A stretch of 37,519 nucleotides of DNA from Devosia sp. (GTDB lineage: Bacteria > Pseudomonadota > Alphaproteobacteria > Rhizobiales > Devosiaceae). A program made the position numbers and the translations under genes. Below the pieces are notes generated by a model. It was given only the letters and a program-made list of their open reading frames with translations. It ran no database searches and had not been told where the DNA came from. Shown one piece after another: positions 36,998 to 37,519 of the stretch (position 1 is the first letter of the stretch; every line of letters begins with the position of its first letter). Location of the stretch: the NCBI RefSeq assembly GCF_030689745.1, contig NZ_JAUYGL010000014.1:1-37519 (forward strand), written 5' to 3'.

Positions 36998-37519
36998 TCA
37001 GACGCGATCGAAATTGGTCGGCAGCACGATCATGTCGCGGATCGTTACCGTCCGCTTACGCGTCAGCATGTAGACGACGGCGTCGGCAACCTCTTCAGGG
37101 TCGATCAGGCTGCCGCTTTCCTTGGCCTTGCGCAGGTTTTCCTCTGGCCAATCGGCCAGCAGCGCCGAGATGACCGGGCCTGGCGAGACCTGCGATACGC
37201 GCACGCCATGCGGAATCATCTGGCGCCGCATTCCCTGCACAAAGCTGGTTATGGCCCATTTGGACCCCGAATAGACGGGCTCCCAATAGGTCGGGAAGTG
37301 ACCGGCAATGGAGCAGGTTACGACGATATCGCCCGTCTTGCGCGCGCTCATATGCGGCACAACGGCATGAACATTCTTCATGACCGCGTTGACGTTGAGG
37401 TTGAGCATATTGTCGATGGCCTCGGGCGTGGTCTCGGTGATGTCGCCGCCGATATAGGTTCCCGCATTGCAGTAGAGGATGTCGATCTGCCCAACCTTGC
37501 CCAGGATTTCAGGGATCAT
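36998..37519 (-). CDS. Ribitol 2-dehydrogenase (3' part, cut by the window end)
   Basis: The C-terminal 173 residues of an SDR enzyme. The sequence ILYCNAGTYIGGDITE, WEPVYSGSKWAITSFVQGMR, VRVSQVSPGPVISALLADWP and the ending VTIRDMIVLPTNFDRV follow the Klebsiella ribitol dehydrogenase pattern closely, including the unusual WEPVY-SK catalytic segment and the VRDIVILP-like tail. It would oxidise ribitol to D-ribulose with NAD+ in the cytoplasm. The N-terminal cofactor motif lies outside the window. It heads the visible operon and feeds the adjacent pentulose kinase. Confidence 0.9.
   Translation of the reverse strand: MIPEILGKVGQIDILYCNAGTYIGGDITETTPEAIDNMLNLNVNAVMKNVHAVVPHMSARKTGDIVVTCSIAGHFPTYWEPVYSGSKWAITSFVQGMRRQMIPHGVRVSQVSPGPVISALLADWPEENLRKAKESGSLIDPEEVADAVVYMLTRKRTVTIRDMIVLPTNFDRV

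Overview
The window looks like chromosome from an alphaproteobacterium, most likely Hyphomicrobiales and plausibly Devosia-like. This is inferred from the RpoB, RplJ and SecE sequences, the GC-rich codon use and the pentitol gene set; no database comparison was possible. It has three blocks: a conserved transcription/translation core (1-12.4 kb), an accessory defence island (about 12.9-28.0 kb), and a pentitol uptake and catabolism locus (28.1-37.5 kb).

Core block, minus strand: tRNA-Trp, secE, nusG, rplK, rplA, rplJ, rplL, rpoB and the 5' part of rpoC, in the usual bacterial order. Signals I can see are putative promoters for tRNA-Trp and secE-nusG, a clear intrinsic terminator after rplA, a candidate L10 leader before rplJ, and strong hairpins in the rplL-rpoB and rpoB-rpoC gaps. 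A small unknown plus-strand gene, a MAPEG membrane protein and an MFS transporter follow.

Defence island: a tight five-gene minus-strand operon (25047 to 14206) encodes a DNA cytosine-5 methyltransferase, a P-loop ATPase like DptF, a DptG-position protein with no recognisable domain, a giant DptH-like HerA/FtsK ATPase with an apparent embedded PD-(D/E)xK nuclease site, and a Vsr endonuclease. Joins are 9 bp, ATGA overlap, ATGA overlap and 5 bp. DptFGH-type proteins are known as the restriction arm of Dnd phosphorothioation systems, but no dnd modification genes are present here and a Dcm-type methylase takes their place. My hypothesis is a DptFGH-like restriction machine that tells self from non-self by 5-methylcytosine. 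Downstream lies the truncated, frameshifted tail of what looks like a Zorya operon (zorB-zorC). Upstream lie an array of nested hairpin elements bracketed by inverted pairs of AGGTGTTCT, a tandem repeat, a tyrosine recombinase gene and a broken RES-Xre toxin-antitoxin pair. Layered mobile and defence debris of this kind indicates repeated turnover at one site.

Pentitol block: a ribose-type ABC transporter (binding protein, double ATPase, permease) runs on the plus strand, divergent from a xylulokinase-like FGGY kinase. Convergent with it is a minus-strand operon of ribitol 2-dehydrogenase (partial), an FGGY pentulose kinase, an SDR resembling L-xylulose reductase, and a xylitol/sorbitol dehydrogenase. 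Together they would import pentitols, oxidise them to pentuloses and phosphorylate these for the pentose phosphate pathway.
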